A stretch of DNA of 64,000 nucleotides. It comes from Macrostomum hystrix (lineage: Eukaryota; Platyhelminthes; Macrostomidae). The position numbers were made by a program, and so were the translations under genes. Within the stretch, counting starts at the first letter, position 1; each line of letters starts with the position of its first letter. This document shows, one piece after another, positions 42,101 to 53,660 of the stretch. The notes beneath the pieces were generated by a model. It had not been told where the DNA came from. It saw only the letters and a list, made by a program, of their open reading frames with translations, and searched no databases. The DNA is taken from assembly GCA_950097015.1 (NCBI GenBank), contig CATNEN010000002.1, positions 6,961,501-7,025,500 of the forward strand, in the 5' to 3' direction.

Positions 42101-45100
42101 ATGGAAGAACTGCCTAGCAATGGCCAAACAGAATTCCAACAGGGCTGCCTCTGCCTTCAGCCGCCTGACGCTGCTTTGAATGCAGACGACAACACGGCAG
42201 ACCCTGGCAACATCAGCTCAGAGGATGGCGGACTGCTAGACGAGACCTCCAGCTCCGACTTGGCTGTCGCAACCGGCGGTGCTGTTGCATTTGACGAAAA
42301 CTCGCCGCTGGCAAGTGCCACCGAGGAGGCCGCGGTGAGCCTGCAACCGGCTGACCGGATTGCCTTCTTCCGGCTCAGTCTGGGCAGTAGCGGCGGCGGA
42401 GGCGGAGGATGCGGCTTCAGCGATGCTGGCCTGCGAATGAATTTGACTGTGATTGGCCAGTCTGTGTCGGTGAGTAAATCTGGCTTGTCTGTCATCCTCC
42501 CTTTCAGGCCCTGTGTCATGTTTCTTATTAGGCTCATTATCTATCGTGCGTCCACATTCAACTCTTACTTCAGGTCACATTCAAATTCAGGCTACATTCA
42601 GAATCAGATTCTGCTTCAGGCAACATTCAGCTCCTCCTTCAGGCCACATTCATCTCCTCCTTCAGGCCACATTTAGCTCCTCCTTCAGGCCACATTCAGC
42701 CCTCCTTCAGACCACATTCAGCCCCTCCTTCAGGTCACATTCAGTTCCTCATTCAGGTCACATTGGCCACATTCAGCTACTCCTTCAGGTCACATTGGCC
42801 ACATTCAGCTCCTCCTTCAGGCCACATTCAGCTCCTCCTTCAGGTCACATTCAGCTACTCGTTCAGGTCAAATTTAGCTCCTCATTCGGGTCAAATTCAG
42901 CTCCTCCTTCAGGCCACATTCAGCTCCTCCTTCAGGCCACATTCAGCTCCTCCTTCAGGCCACATTCAGCTCCTCCTTCAGGTCACATTCAGCTACTCGT
43001 TCAGGTCACATTTACCTCTCATCTAGCTACTGTAAGTAGACAACGCAATTTCTTTAAATATCGATCCTTCTCAAAAACCCCTGACCACTCACAGGACACT
43101 TCGCCCACCTCGCCGCTGTCCGGCGACACAGTGTTTGTTGAATCTTCGGCTTTGTCGCCGCTGCAGCAGGCGCAGAGTCTGCCCCGTCGTCTGGAGATTT
43201 CCAGCCCGTCGGTTCGCCTGCTGGAGACTCGCAAAGAGGGCCTCGCCCGGGTGGCCGTCATCAAGAAGAGCCAGTCGACATCATCGGCTGCTGTCAAGGT
43301 GGCAAAGCCGGGTAGATTGAAGTCTCACCGACTGCTGCTGACTGGCCCGGATCTGCTGCTGTACAGAGGCAGCGGCGGCGGCGGCTCCACGGACAAAAGA
43401 CGTCGCCAGGCAGATGTCACCCTCAGCCTGGCTGCTGCCTATTGGATGGCGGTTCCAGGCAACGACAAGGCCCTGCACCTGCGCTGCGAGCTGTCGCAGG
43501 GTGGCCACGCGGCCGGTTCCAAAGACGCCGTGACTGACGACAAGCGGCAGCTGTTCGAGTGCCACATTCAGTGGGAAACTGTCGAGCTCAGGCGAGCTTG
43601 GGAGGCCGCACTGACCATGGCTAAGGACCTGCTGTTGAATAAGCAGTTCACCCAGCAGCAGCAGCAGCAGCCGGGCCATCTGGCGGGTCTCCAGCCGGCC
43701 AGGCAGACCATTGTTCAACGCTTGAACGATTTCTTTAGACGCCGTCCGGCTATTGATGAGCTAGAGAGGCGGGGCATTGTGCGCAGCGAGCCTGTGAGTC
43801 TTTGTAACTCAAATTTTCGTTGTATTGTCATTTATCTACTTCGTTAGATTTTTTTATTTTACCTGGTTTCTCAGAAGTAAAAATTCTTATCGCGAGTTCC
43901 TTAAAACTGATTTCCTAATCTTCCATTTCCTAATCATTCATTTCCTAAAAGTTCATTTCCTAAAAGTTCATTTCCTAATCACCGCCAGTTTTTTTACCGT
44001 GGTTTTTTTTATTCTAAAAATGTTCCAAAATTTTCTGGCAGCGTACTGTGGTTGAGCTGCGCCTAATATTTTAGGCTTGAGCAGTAAAATTAGAGAAATT
44101 CGCGTCATGGTGTCCATAGTGGCCTAGTTTCACCTGTTGTAGCCGGCAGTCCGTCTGTATAAAGGTGGGTGACCACCGAAGATGGAGATGATGCAGGCAC
44201 ATTCGGGTGACGTGCTGATAAAGTTTGAAGGCCTGGCAAGGTAGCACTGAGGCGCAGTGCCAATTCGTGTATTTGGGAAATACACTAGCGCTTATGGAAA
44301 AAATCTGACCTTAGTTTCGTGTGCAGCACAAATAATTGTCAGTGGGCGGAGATCCCACCCCTCGGTAGTTCTATTGTTAATCCTCGGCATTCTAATCTCG
44401 TCATCTCGCCAGGTGTTCGGCGCTTCCCTAGCTGATGTGTGCGCCCGAGACGGCGCCGACACGCCGTTGTTCCTTCGCCTCTGCATCGCCGCGCTGGAGT
44501 CTCGCGGCGGCCTCGAGACGGTCGGCCTCTACCGGGTTGGCGGCAACGCGGCCACCGTGCAGCGCCTTCGCCTGCTGGTTGACCAGTCGGCTGATTACGA
44601 TCTGAACCAGCCGCACTGGGATATCAACGTGTTGGCCTCAGCTCTGAAAACATTTCTGAGAGAGCTGCGGCAGCCTCTGTTGGGACCGGAGCTGTTCCAG
44701 GTACCAGGGACCTGAGGGTGTATAGCAACAGACTGAGTAGTTGGGGTAGCAACAGACTGAGTAGCTGGGGTAGCAACATACTGAGTAGCTGGGGTAGCAA
44801 CATACTGAGTAGTTGGGGTAGCAACAGACTGAGTAGTTGGGGTAGCAACAGACTGAGTAGTTGGGGTAGCAACAGACTGAGTAGTTGGGGTAGCAACAGA
44901 CTGAGTAGTTAGGGTAGCAACAGACTGAGTAGTTGGGGTAGCAACAGACTGAGTAGTTGGGGTAGCAACAGACTGAGTAGTTGGGGTAGCAACAGACTGA
45001 GTAGCTGGGGTAGCAACAGACTGAGTAGTTGGGGTAGCAACAGACTGAGTAGCTGGGGTAGCTACAAACTACAGAAAAAAACTACAAGCCCCCATTGTCA

Positions 45101-45442
45101 TGGAATGTCCCGCAGTCCGTGGCGCGGCACCACCAGTCGGGTGCAAAGCCCAGCATGCGTCGCGGCGCCATCTGGCAGGAGCTGCAGGCGGCTGCTGGCC
45201 TGCCCACAATGCGCCTGCTGTTCGGTCACCTGTATCGCGTGGTGCAGCACAGCGAGCGAAACCAGATGACTGCCAGGAACCTGGCTGTTGTGATTGGCCC
45301 GAACCTGCTGTGGCCAGCTGGGGCGTCTGCGGTGGCCTGCAGAACTGGCTGCGGACTGGCCACTGATCTCGCGCTGCAGACCGGCGTGGTCGAGTACCTG
45401 ATACTGGAGGCCAACTATCTGTTCGATTTGAGTAGGAATTAG
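42101..45442 (+). CDS. PH-RhoGAP protein (ARHGAP9/12/15/27 group)
   Basis: GTPase-activating protein for Rho-family GTPases. Four exons, 42101-42469, 43095-43793, 44413-44700 and 45116-45442, all joined in phase 0, give 560 residues. The N-terminus is acidic and unconserved. A PH domain (about 190-325) starts GRLKSHRLLLTGPDLLLY. The linker FFRRRPAIDELERRGIV leads into the RhoGAP domain (VFGASLADVC onward), with the arginine finger in GLYRVGGN, the lysine of ALKTFLREL and the ARNLAVVIGPNLL asparagine. The order PH, FxxRRP linker, RhoGAP is that of ARHGAP15/12/27/9. No SH3 or WW domain is encoded here, so it is closest in layout to ARHGAP15 unless 5' exons exist. An acceptor-like TTTCCAG lies 12 nt before the ATG. 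Introns 1 and 3 hold minisatellites; intron 2 holds a dispersed repeat. Confidence 0.93.
42560..43015. repeat. 23-bp minisatellite in RhoGAP intron 1
   Basis: About 20 copies with core CTCCTCCTTCAGGCCACATT. Pyrimidine-rich with CAG at each unit, so each unit looks like a weak splice acceptor. It ends 80 bp before the real acceptor at 43094. Confidence 0.93.
44148..44316 (-). mobile_element. dispersed repeat, copy 2
   Basis: Reverse-complement match to 30283-30450, in RhoGAP intron 2. Two copies in opposite orientation 14 kb apart, in unrelated introns, indicate a transposed element of unknown class. Confidence 0.75.
44718..45065. repeat. 24-bp minisatellite in RhoGAP intron 3
   Basis: About 14 copies with core AGCAACAGACTGAGTAGTTG. 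It fills nearly the whole intron between the donor at 44701 and the last exon. Confidence 0.95.
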
Positions 45443-45554
45443 ACTGACTGCGCTGATTACTATGCCAGTTCTCAATGTTAGTTGTCGGTATGTTATTCCT
45501 ATTTTGATCTATTCAGAACCTGAATGACTTATGGTCCATCCGCACTGTGAAGAT

Positions 45555-46030
45555 GCTTCGAGTCCTTCAGGATCAACCTGTATGATCCTTCAGGACATTC
45601 AGGCTCACCCCACATCATCCTTCAAGCTGACCCCTTCCGATCCTTCATGTCCTTCAGGCTGACCCCATCAGATCCTTCAGGTCCTTCAGGCTGACCCCAT
45701 CAGATCCTTCAGGTCCTTCAGGCTGACCTCATCAGATCCTTCAGGTCCTTCAGGCTGACCCCATCAGATCCTTCAGGTCCTTCAGGCTGACCCCATCAGA
45801 TCCTTCAGGTCCTTCAGGCTGACCTCATCAGATCCTTCAGGTCCTTCAGGCTGACCCCATCAGATCCTTCAGGTCCTTCAGGCTGACCCCATCAGATCCT
45901 TCAGGTCCTTCAGGCTGACCTCATCAGATCTTTCAGGTCCTTCAGTCTGACCTCATCAGATGCTTCAGGTCCTTCAGGCAATCAGGCTGACCTCATCAGA
46001 TGCTTCAGGTCCTTCAGGCTCTCCATATCT
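45555..46030. repeat. 32-bp minisatellite in RhoGAP 3' flank
   Basis: About 14 copies of a 32-bp unit with core CATCAGATCCTTCAGGTCCT. It lies between the stop codon and the AATAAA at 46173, so it is probably transcribed in the 3' UTR. Confidence 0.93.
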
Positions 46031-46172
46031 GATCTAGTTCCTTCATGTCCCTCTGAGGTTTTCGAGTTTTTCTGCCACAGCATGGCCTCTATTTTGCGAT
46101 AGCAGAAGCAAGAATTGTGTATGCCAATCCTAATCCAGAATTATTTATATAAACTCATCGATAACTATGAGC

Positions 46173-46178
46173 AATAAA
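46173..46178 (+). terminator. poly(A) signal of the RhoGAP gene
   Basis: AATAAA about 730 nt after the stop, and the first canonical signal after the 32-bp array. Confidence 0.45.
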
Positions 46179-46199
46179 GGTGCAATACTAGCATAGTCA

Positions 46200-47342
46200 T
46201 TGTGCAGAGTTTTTTATTCTACACATTCACCCATGGATCTCTCCATTCAGTATATTCGCGTTGCGGTTTCATTTAAGCGGCAAGTTTTTCGTCTGTCAGT
46301 AGAGCAACGCAGCTTTTCAAAATCTGGCAGTATTTTTTCTCGCGCCGTATAAAAATTCATTTTTTGTGAACGCCCTTGTTGACTACTTTTAATTTTGTTT
46401 TGTCTCCGTATTGGAACACAGTTCTTATTCGGTTACTTTAGGTGAAGAAAGCTTTTTGTCTAGAAAAAGAAGAAAAATCGAATCGTTTCAAATACGCCTT
46501 AATCAAGGTCATTCGTTTTGTTGTTTTAATATGCCAATTAAAGTTTATTTTTAGTAAATTCTTGATGCCAAGCACTTTTTTCGCCTGGTTAATTAACGCG
46601 AAATTAAATCAACGAAGAAGCGTGCGCATTGTGTTTTAACGAGGCCAATATTTTTTGATATGCTACGCTTTTTGTTTGTCTTAGGGCTTCCGTCATTAAA
46701 AAAAACTTTTTAATATAATTTTCTGTTTTGGAGTCATTCCTATTGAATTTTCTGTACATGAGCTGATTTGGCTACTCAAGTATGAGTTTTACTGAAGTTT
46801 TCCTTTTTAGCGAAGCGCGAGTCCTCCAATACTGCACGAGCGCACTAACGGGTTTTTCTTCTGTCTTTCCTAATATAGAATTTACTAAATTGCCTAATTT
46901 AGTTAATCTTGTCGAACAAATCATTTGTGTTTCCCTATTTTCAATATTAAATCAATGTCTATTTTTACACTACTCTTTTTGCAAGTAGTAGCATAAGCGT
47001 AAACTTAGCTAAAACGAATTTTCCTGCTTCGCCGCTTTGATTGACGTTTTAAAGTAAACTATCAACATAAAATAGCTATCATTCTCCACTGTTTGAGACG
47101 TCAAAGTTGCATATTATTTATTTAAGACTTCTGCCCGTAGATTTCCTCCATATTTTCAACACACATTATAAATCCGACATGTAGCGAAAAATGCAACGGT
47201 GATAATTACGTTGTATTCACATTTGTGATTCTAGCCCCCCTATTGAGCTTTAGTGCTCAACCAGTTTTAAGCATGCAGGTGTTTGATTTGGCAGTTCGCT
47301 ATTCTCATTAGCGGAATTTTTTTTATAAGTTCAATAATTCTT
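46200..47342. other. gene-free spacer before NOL10
   Basis: AT-rich; short open frames without domains. I see nothing else until the SINE at 47343. Confidence 0.45.
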
Positions 47343-47420
47343 AGGCTAGAAAGATTCGAACTCGGGATCACTCGCTCCAGGCAGTGATCTGCGCTAGTCC
47401 GCTGCGCCATGATCCACCCA
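47343..47420 (-). mobile_element. tRNA-derived SINE head, second family
   Basis: Minus strand has box A TGGCGCAGCGGACTAGCGCA and box B GAGTTCGAATC at tRNA spacing, but the acceptor arms do not pair. It is a SINE head or tRNA relic rather than a tRNA gene, different in sequence from the 26961 family. It lies just upstream of the NOL10 start. Confidence 0.6.
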
Positions 47421-47512
47421 TTCAACTAGTGTTTATTTAGGCTGCTGATTTTCCGCCGATGCAGGAGTTCCGCTCATCAAAGTCATGCACTGAATATGTT
47501 CCTCACTTCCAG

Positions 47513-50500
47513 ATGCAAGTGATCGCTCCCAACAATATCAAGATCTACAACCTGCTGAATGCCCAGTCTCTTCCAGACTGGCTTTCCGATCGCAAGAAGC
47601 GCCAATTGCGCAAGGCCGATCCGAGTTTGCGCCACTCAATCCAGCTAATTCAGGATCTGGGCATGCCCAACCTGTGCAGCTACCTGACGCTGTCCCCGGA
47701 CCAGCAGTACCTGTTCCTGCTAGGCGTCTACAAGCCCAGGCTAGCCTGCTTTGAGCTGGCCAATCTGTCACAGAAGTTCGAGCGCTGCATCGACTCACCG
47801 GCACACAAGGTTGGTTTGGCATCTGCCATCATTTTTTCAAAGGGGATAATTTTTCCACTAACAAACAAAATTGAAATTGTTCATTCACCTTTACAACCTT
47901 TGTCTTGAGTCCTTTCTACCCTGCTTCTCTATTGCTTTTTAACTTTGATCCCCTCCGCATCGTCCTCCATGTCCTAACTCGTACAAATTTCCTAACCGCC
48001 AACCGGGGTAAATATTATAGTAAAAGTGCAAACAGTTTTCTTAATTTTTATTTCCTATTGTTTTTTCTCTGTTAGCTCTGTCGTTCGTCCGATTTCTATC
48101 AGTTACTTAATGCAATTACTTATCCATTCTGTTCCCTTCTTATCGATCCTTTTCCTGCCTTATCATTCCATTTCCCATATTTCCTCTTCCCCATCCTTCC
48201 CCTTCCCCATCCGTCCTCTTCCCCATCCTTCCCCTTCCCCATCCTTCCTCTTCCCCATCCTTCCCCTTCCCCATCCTTCCCGTTCCCCATCCTTCCCCTT
48301 CCCCACCCTTCCCTTCGCTATCCCTCTCTTTCATTTCTTCCTACTATGCTCATATCAAACTAATTTACCCATAGAGCTACAGTTAATCTGGTATTTTTTA
48401 TAGAATCAAAATCAGTTGCTGAGTTGGTGACTGAAAGTAAACTGTAAAGAAGAAATAAATTATCAGCTTTTGAGCAATGGCACACACGCACAGTAGGCTT
48501 AGTTAACTTTGTGAGGCAATGCGATTAAACGCAAGCAGCTGCATCCTGTTCTCATCGTTCAGTTGGCCCAGTTTTTTTAGAGGCCGATAAGGCCGGGCTG
48601 CTAAACATTTTCTGCAACACTTCTCTGCCCTTCTACTAGGAGAGAAAAAATAAAGAAGAATTGTCTGGTTAGGCTCTTAAGTAGTCTGTTGCTGCTGCTG
48701 CTTTGGCAGAGGTAGAGCAGAGGTCCTGAGGTGGAATTAACCAAATAGTGCGTCCTTAGCAACAGGCTCTGCTTTTTTAGTTTCTGGCCTCGCCGTGGAA
48801 TCGAGCTCAGGATTCACCCTCACCCCTTCAATCCAGGGGTTTGAATTATAACGTTTGATCTTACTTAGCTTCTCATGGCATCTGTTGGCCCTCCTGTCCA
48901 TGGACTGAACAGCTGTACACAGGCTTTGAATCAGGCCCAAAAAATTTAGCCCAACTGGCTCAAGTAATAAGTAATAAGAATGTAACTTATTACATCTAGG
49001 ATCATCGCTCTACTTTGCGGATAAAGTTAGGAATATGATATGAGTCGCTTTATTGCTATGCATCGGCTTTGAGCTGCGCTGTGTGGTATTTGCACTAAAT
49101 AACGGATGAGACTTGTTGCAGGATTAAAAAAGACTAGCACTAATTATAGAACTTTTATGAAGGCGTCTTTCCATTTTTTTAAAAAGAATTTACTTTGTCT
49201 GAATAAATTTAGCTCTTGTTTTTAGGAGGGGAGTGAGTCACACCAAGGTCCCTGAGCTCGATTCCGCGGCGAGGCCACATTCATTCGAGAAGCAGAAGCG
49301 GAGAGAAGGCTTTGGGGGCTTGTCATGCAATTTACACTCTTGATTACCAACCTCCAAGGCACAGTGAGAGTCTACACTGCCTGACGATGAGAAATTCAGT
49401 GCAGATGTACACACCTGTGTGAGCGTACGCCTACGTACAGTATCTGTGTGCGCGTGTGCTCAGGAGTCAGCGAAATGGGCAGAATTGCCTCTTCGCTGGC
49501 TGCGTGTCTAGTGTCACGAAATGATGTGCCACGATCGATAATCGTTTCCATCGCGCTTAAATTCGAACTTCCGACCTTCCTTACACCGCAATTTCAGCTG
49601 GTGTCAATCAGCGAGGACTACAGCAAGCTGGCCATGCTGGAGGCGGAGCGCTGGCTCGAGCTGCACTCTCAGCAGGGCCATCACTACAAGCTGCGCGTGC
49701 CGGCCGAGGGCCGCGACCTGGCCTGGTGCGGCAGGACTGGCGAGCTTCTGGTGGCGACGGCCAGCGCCGAGCTGCACCGACTCAACCTGGAGCTGGGCCG
49801 GTTCATGCAGCCGTGGCGCACTGAGGCGGCAGTTGAGAACACCCGCTGCTCGGACTGTCCGCAGAACGGCCTGCTGTTTGTTGGCACCGGGGATGCCAAA
49901 GTGCAGGCCTGGGATCCGCGCTCCAAGGCCGCCGTGGCCACGCTGGACATTGGACCGGAGGTCGGCGGCCTGCCGGCTGTCAGCTGCTTGCGGCCCAAGG
50001 ATCACGTGACTCTGGGCGTGGGCCTGGCCTCAGGCCACGCGCTGCTGTACGATATTCGCGAGCGAAGGCCCAGCGTTGTTAAAGACCATCGATACGGGGT
50101 GCCCGTGCATTCCATTGCGTTTCACGGTGACAAGGTGAATACTGCCTACCGATTTGCTTGTGCGGGTTCTGAATGATAATCTAGATAGGTGGGATTTTGG
50201 AGAGTCTAGTGAGGGCTGAGATTTTGAAGTCTGGTGATGGGTGAGATTTCGGAGAGTCAAGTGATAGGTGAGATTTTGGAGTGTGGTGAGATTTCGGAGT
50301 GTAGTGAGGGGTGAGATTTTGGAGAGTCTAGTGAGGGGTGAGATTTTGGACAGTCTTGTGAGGGGTGAGATTTTGGAGAGTCTAGTGAGGGGTGAGATTT
50401 TGGAGAGTCTAGTGAGGGGTGAGATTTTGGAGTGTGGTGAGATTTTGGAGTGTAGTGAGGGGTGAGATTTTGAAGTCTGGTGAGGGGTGAGATTTTGGAT

Positions 50501-52850
50501 ATTCTGGTGATGGGTGAGATTTCGGAGAGACAAGTGATAGGTGAGATTTTGGAGTGTGGTGAGATTTTGGAGTGTAGTGAGGGGTGGGATTTTGGAGTGT
50601 GGTGAGAGGTGAGATTTTGGAGTGTCGTGAAAGGTGAGATTTTGGAGTGTCGTGAAAGGTGAGATTTTGGAGAGTCTAGTGAGGGGTGAGATTTTGGAGA
50701 GTCTAGTGAGGGGTGAGATTTTGAGTCTGGTGATGGGTGAGATTTTGAGTCTGGTGTCGGGTGAAATTTTTGCGATCCTTAAAAACGAAGGTGAGATTTT
50801 GAGCGGTCTGTAGAATGAGATTTTGAGCATGAAGTTTGCAAGTGTACCCGTCACTATTTCTCCAGGTGATCAGCAGCGATTCAAAGTGCGTGAAATTCTG
50901 GCACCAGGCTGACGGCTCGCCCTACACGGCTGTTGAGCCCGGCATTAACATCAACCACATGCTGCACTTCCCAGGCTCCGGCCTCATCATGCTGGCCTGC
51001 GAGCAGCCGGAGGTTGTGCCGCTGTTCGTGCCGGAGCTGGGCCCCGCGCCCAAGTTCTGCTCCCGGCTAGACAATGAGGTTTGCCTCTCACCTGCTTCTG
51101 CTTTTGTACTTTTATTTTCAACCTATTTTCAGCTTCTTTTCCACCTGGGCATTGTGAGTTGCTCTAAAAGTTTGTTTGTACTTTTCTTAAAACGTCTTAC
51201 CTTCTCCATCTTCACTAGCTCCTCTACTCAATGGCACCCATCATGGTGTCCTTAATTTTTTAGGTCTCCTATTTTGCTTTCTCGATAGGAGCTTTCTAGA
51301 TTGTTTACCTCTTTTCCACCTTTTCCCTCCACTATTTCATCATTTTCGTCATTTTTCCTATTTCTTCCTATTTTCCTATTTCTCTTCCCATTCTCACATT
51401 TTTCCCTCTCATATTCTCCCATTTCTCCCCTCTTTCCATTATCCTCGTATCATTGTATATTTTTATGATTTTTATACGGCGTCAAGTAAGATAAAACCTT
51501 TAATTTCAGTTTTTAGCTTTCAGGGCCTTCAGAGCTTTCATCGCGTCGATGGCAACATTGAGACATTTCGAATTCGCAATTCCTTGATCTCTAGGCTTTG
51601 CTTTTTTCTCACTCTCGTCGCGGGAATAGTGAATTCCTAATTAGCTTGTGTCTAGTCTAGCCAGTCTAGCCTTGAGAACTAAGTGCATTTTTTGCCTGCA
51701 GGGACTCACAAATCGAGGGATGACGCTGTCTTACTAGCTCGTATATTTTGGGGCACATTGTGATGTGCACTCTGATTTTCGTTTCGCTTTTCGGCTTTTA
51801 AATTAATTATTTATTGATGCAAACTAAAAAAGCCCAGAACAAGCATCTACTCGTACATGGAAGGCACCCTGGGAAGGCGCCCAGATCGAAGCCCACCTCA
51901 CTCCTTAAATTTACACACGCCAAGATCGATCGAAGCCCACCTCACTCCTTAAGTGTACACACGCCAAGATCGAAGCCCACCTCACTCCTTAAATGTACAA
52001 CCGCCAAGATCGAAGCCCACCTCACTCCTTAAATGTACACACGCCAAGATCGAAGCCCACCTCACTCCTCAAATGTACACGCGCCCAGACCGAAGCTCAC
52101 CCCACTCCTCAAGTGTACACACCCCCAGATCACAGCCTACCTCACTCCTCAAATGTACACACGCCCAGACCAAAGCCCACCTCACTCCTCAAATGTACAC
52201 ACGCTCAGACCAAACTATGTTTCATGCGACAATAGCACACACTCCCATTCTATTAATTTTATCCCAAAACAAACCACCACCAAAGGATTCCACACAGTCT
52301 GACTGCTAAAAAACCCGAATCCTCCATCCGCATCACCAAGGTGGAAGAGCAAGAGCGGACGGAGACCGTGCTGTACGACAACTACAAGTTCCTCACGCGA
52401 GAGCAGCTGACCAGCCTAGGCCTTTGCAGCCTCATTGGCACCGAGTATTTGCGTGCCTTCATGCACGGCTTCTTTATCGACGCGCGCCTGTTTGAACGCG
52501 CCAAACTGGCGCTAGGCTCCGGCGCCGCAGCCGACACTGCGGCCCTTCGACGAGAACGACTTCGCGAGGCAGCCGACGGTCTGGCGGCTGGTCGCATTCG
52601 CCGATCCGAAGAGGTGTCCGTGGCGGACCCATCGGCTGCCCGGGTGAACCGCAGCTTGGTCGGAGTGGTCACTGACACCAGATTCGGCGACATGTTTCGC
52701 CGAGAAGAATTCACCGTCGACGCCGAGTCTGAGGAGTTTCGCCGATTGGACCAGCTACGGCGAGCGGCGGCCAAAAAGGAGAAGCGGCGCCGATTGGCCA
52801 GGGAGCGGGCGGGGCGGGCCGAACGGCTTGCGGCCACAGCCAATCAGTGA
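47513..52850 (+). CDS. NOL10: nucleolar protein 10 (WD40)
   Basis: Nucleolar WD40 protein related to yeast Enp2, needed for 40S/SSU pre-rRNA processing. Four exons, 47513-47809, 49598-50134, 50866-51078 and 52341-52850, all phase 0, give 518 residues. Landmarks are KSLPEWLSDRKK-like QSLPDWLSDRKKRQLRK, ELIQDLGMPNLC, KFERCIDS, YSKLAMLEAERWLELHSQ, the QAWDPRSKAAVATLD and LYDIRERRPSVVKDHRYG blades, FVPELGPAPKFCS, RTETVLYDNYKFLTRE, LRAFMHGFFIDARLF and DTRFGDMF...FTVDAESEEFR. The frame is open upstream, but the Met at 47513 matches the family start and follows CTTCCAG directly, so the acceptor abuts the ATG. The protein ends soon after the ESEEF block and lacks the long basic tail of human NOL10 (688 residues). 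All introns carry repeats. Confidence 0.95.
48175..48320. repeat. pyrimidine-rich short tandem repeat in NOL10 intron 1
   Basis: About 10 imperfect copies of CCATCCTTCCCCTTCC, almost pure C/T on the plus strand. Confidence 0.85.
48770..48812 (-). mobile_element. SINE fragment
   Basis: The plus strand has GCCTCGCCGTGGAATCGAGC, the reverse complement of the SINE box B and following GCGAGGC. Only this part is preserved. Confidence 0.45.
49240..49535 (+). mobile_element. tRNA-derived SINE copy in NOL10 intron 1
   Basis: Follows the 26961 copy from box B (GAGCTCGATTCCGCGGCGAG) through GGAGAGAAGGCTTTGGGGGC and GTGTGCTCAGGAGTCAGCGA to CTGGCTGCGTGTCTAGTGTC. It ends about 60 bp before NOL10 exon 2. 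The box A half is degraded. Confidence 0.8.
50190..50770. repeat. irregular 14/27-bp minisatellite in NOL10 intron 2
   Basis: About 25 units built on AGTGAGGGGTGAGATTTTGG with short variable linkers. Its complement (CAAAATCTCACCCCTCA) is the same word that forms the UBE3D intron array at 10625. Confidence 0.9.
51079..51868. other. unique part of NOL10 intron 3
   Basis: T- and C-rich intron sequence. No conserved frame or repeat until the 40-bp array. Confidence 0.45.
51869..52222. repeat. 40-bp minisatellite in NOL10 intron 3
   Basis: About 8.5 copies with core AGCCCACCTCACTCCTTAAA, spaced 40 bp. It ends 120 bp before the last exon. Confidence 0.94.
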
Positions 52851-52854
52851 TCAC

Positions 52855-53660
52855 CTGCTGGACTATCAGTCCTGGCTGCCACTTCCTGTCCCCTCACAGT
52901 CGTGGCTGCCACTTCCTTCCCCCCTCAGTCTTGGCTGCCACTTCCTGTCCCCCCACAGTCCTGGCTGCCACTTCCTTTCCACCCCAGTCTTGGCTGCCAC
53001 TTCCTTCCCCCCTCAGTCTTCGCTGCCACTTCCTCCCCCCAGTCTTGGCTGCCACTTCCTTCCCCCCCAGTCCTGGCTGCCACTTTCCCACAGTCCTGGC
53101 TGCCACTTCCTTCCCCCCTCAGTCTTGGCTGCCACTTCCTCCCCCCATTCTTGGCTGCCACTTCCTTCCCCCCAGTCCTGGCTGCCACTTTCCCACAGTC
53201 CTGGCTGCCACTTCCTTCCCCCCTCAGTCTTGGCTGCCACTTCCTCCCCCCCAGTCTTGGCTGCCACTTCCTTCCCCCCTCAGTCTTGGCTGCCACTTCC
53301 TCCCCCCCAGTCTTGGCTGCCACTTCCTCCCCCCCAGTCTTGGCTGCCACTTCCTTCCCCCCTCAGTCTTGGCTGCCACTTCCTTCCCCCGTCTTGGCTG
53401 CCACTTCCTCCCCCCCCAGTCTTGGCTGCCACTTCCTTCCCCCCCCCAGTCCTGGCTGCCACTTTCCCACAGTCCTGGCTGCCACTTCCTTCCCCCCTCA
53501 GTCTTGGCTGCCACTTCCTCCCCCCTCAGTCTTGGCTGCCACTTCCTCCCCCCAGTCTTGGCTGCCACTTCCTTCCCCCAGTCCTGGCTGCCACTTTCCC
53601 ACAGTCCTGGCTGCCACTTTCCCAAAGTCCTGGCTGCCACTTCCCCTCAGTGTTAGCCGC
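52855..53660. repeat. C-rich 25-30-bp minisatellite after the NOL10 stop
   Basis: About 28 copies built on TCTTGGCTGCCACTTCCT followed by a variable C-run. It starts within 15 bp of the stop codon and before the first AATAAA (53865), so it should be in the mature 3' UTR. The complementary strand has the G-rich runs. Frames are open in all directions. Confidence 0.95.

Noticed and set aside
42513-43847. A 444-codon ORF read as one protein
   Set aside because: Its first half is the 23-bp intron array. Only 43095-43793 is RhoGAP exon 2, as the acceptor and PH similarity show.
47459-47512. Upstream ATG at 47459 as the NOL10 start
   Set aside because: The 18 extra residues are not family-like and end exactly at a CTTCCAG acceptor; the Met at 47513 matches the known NOL10 N-terminus.
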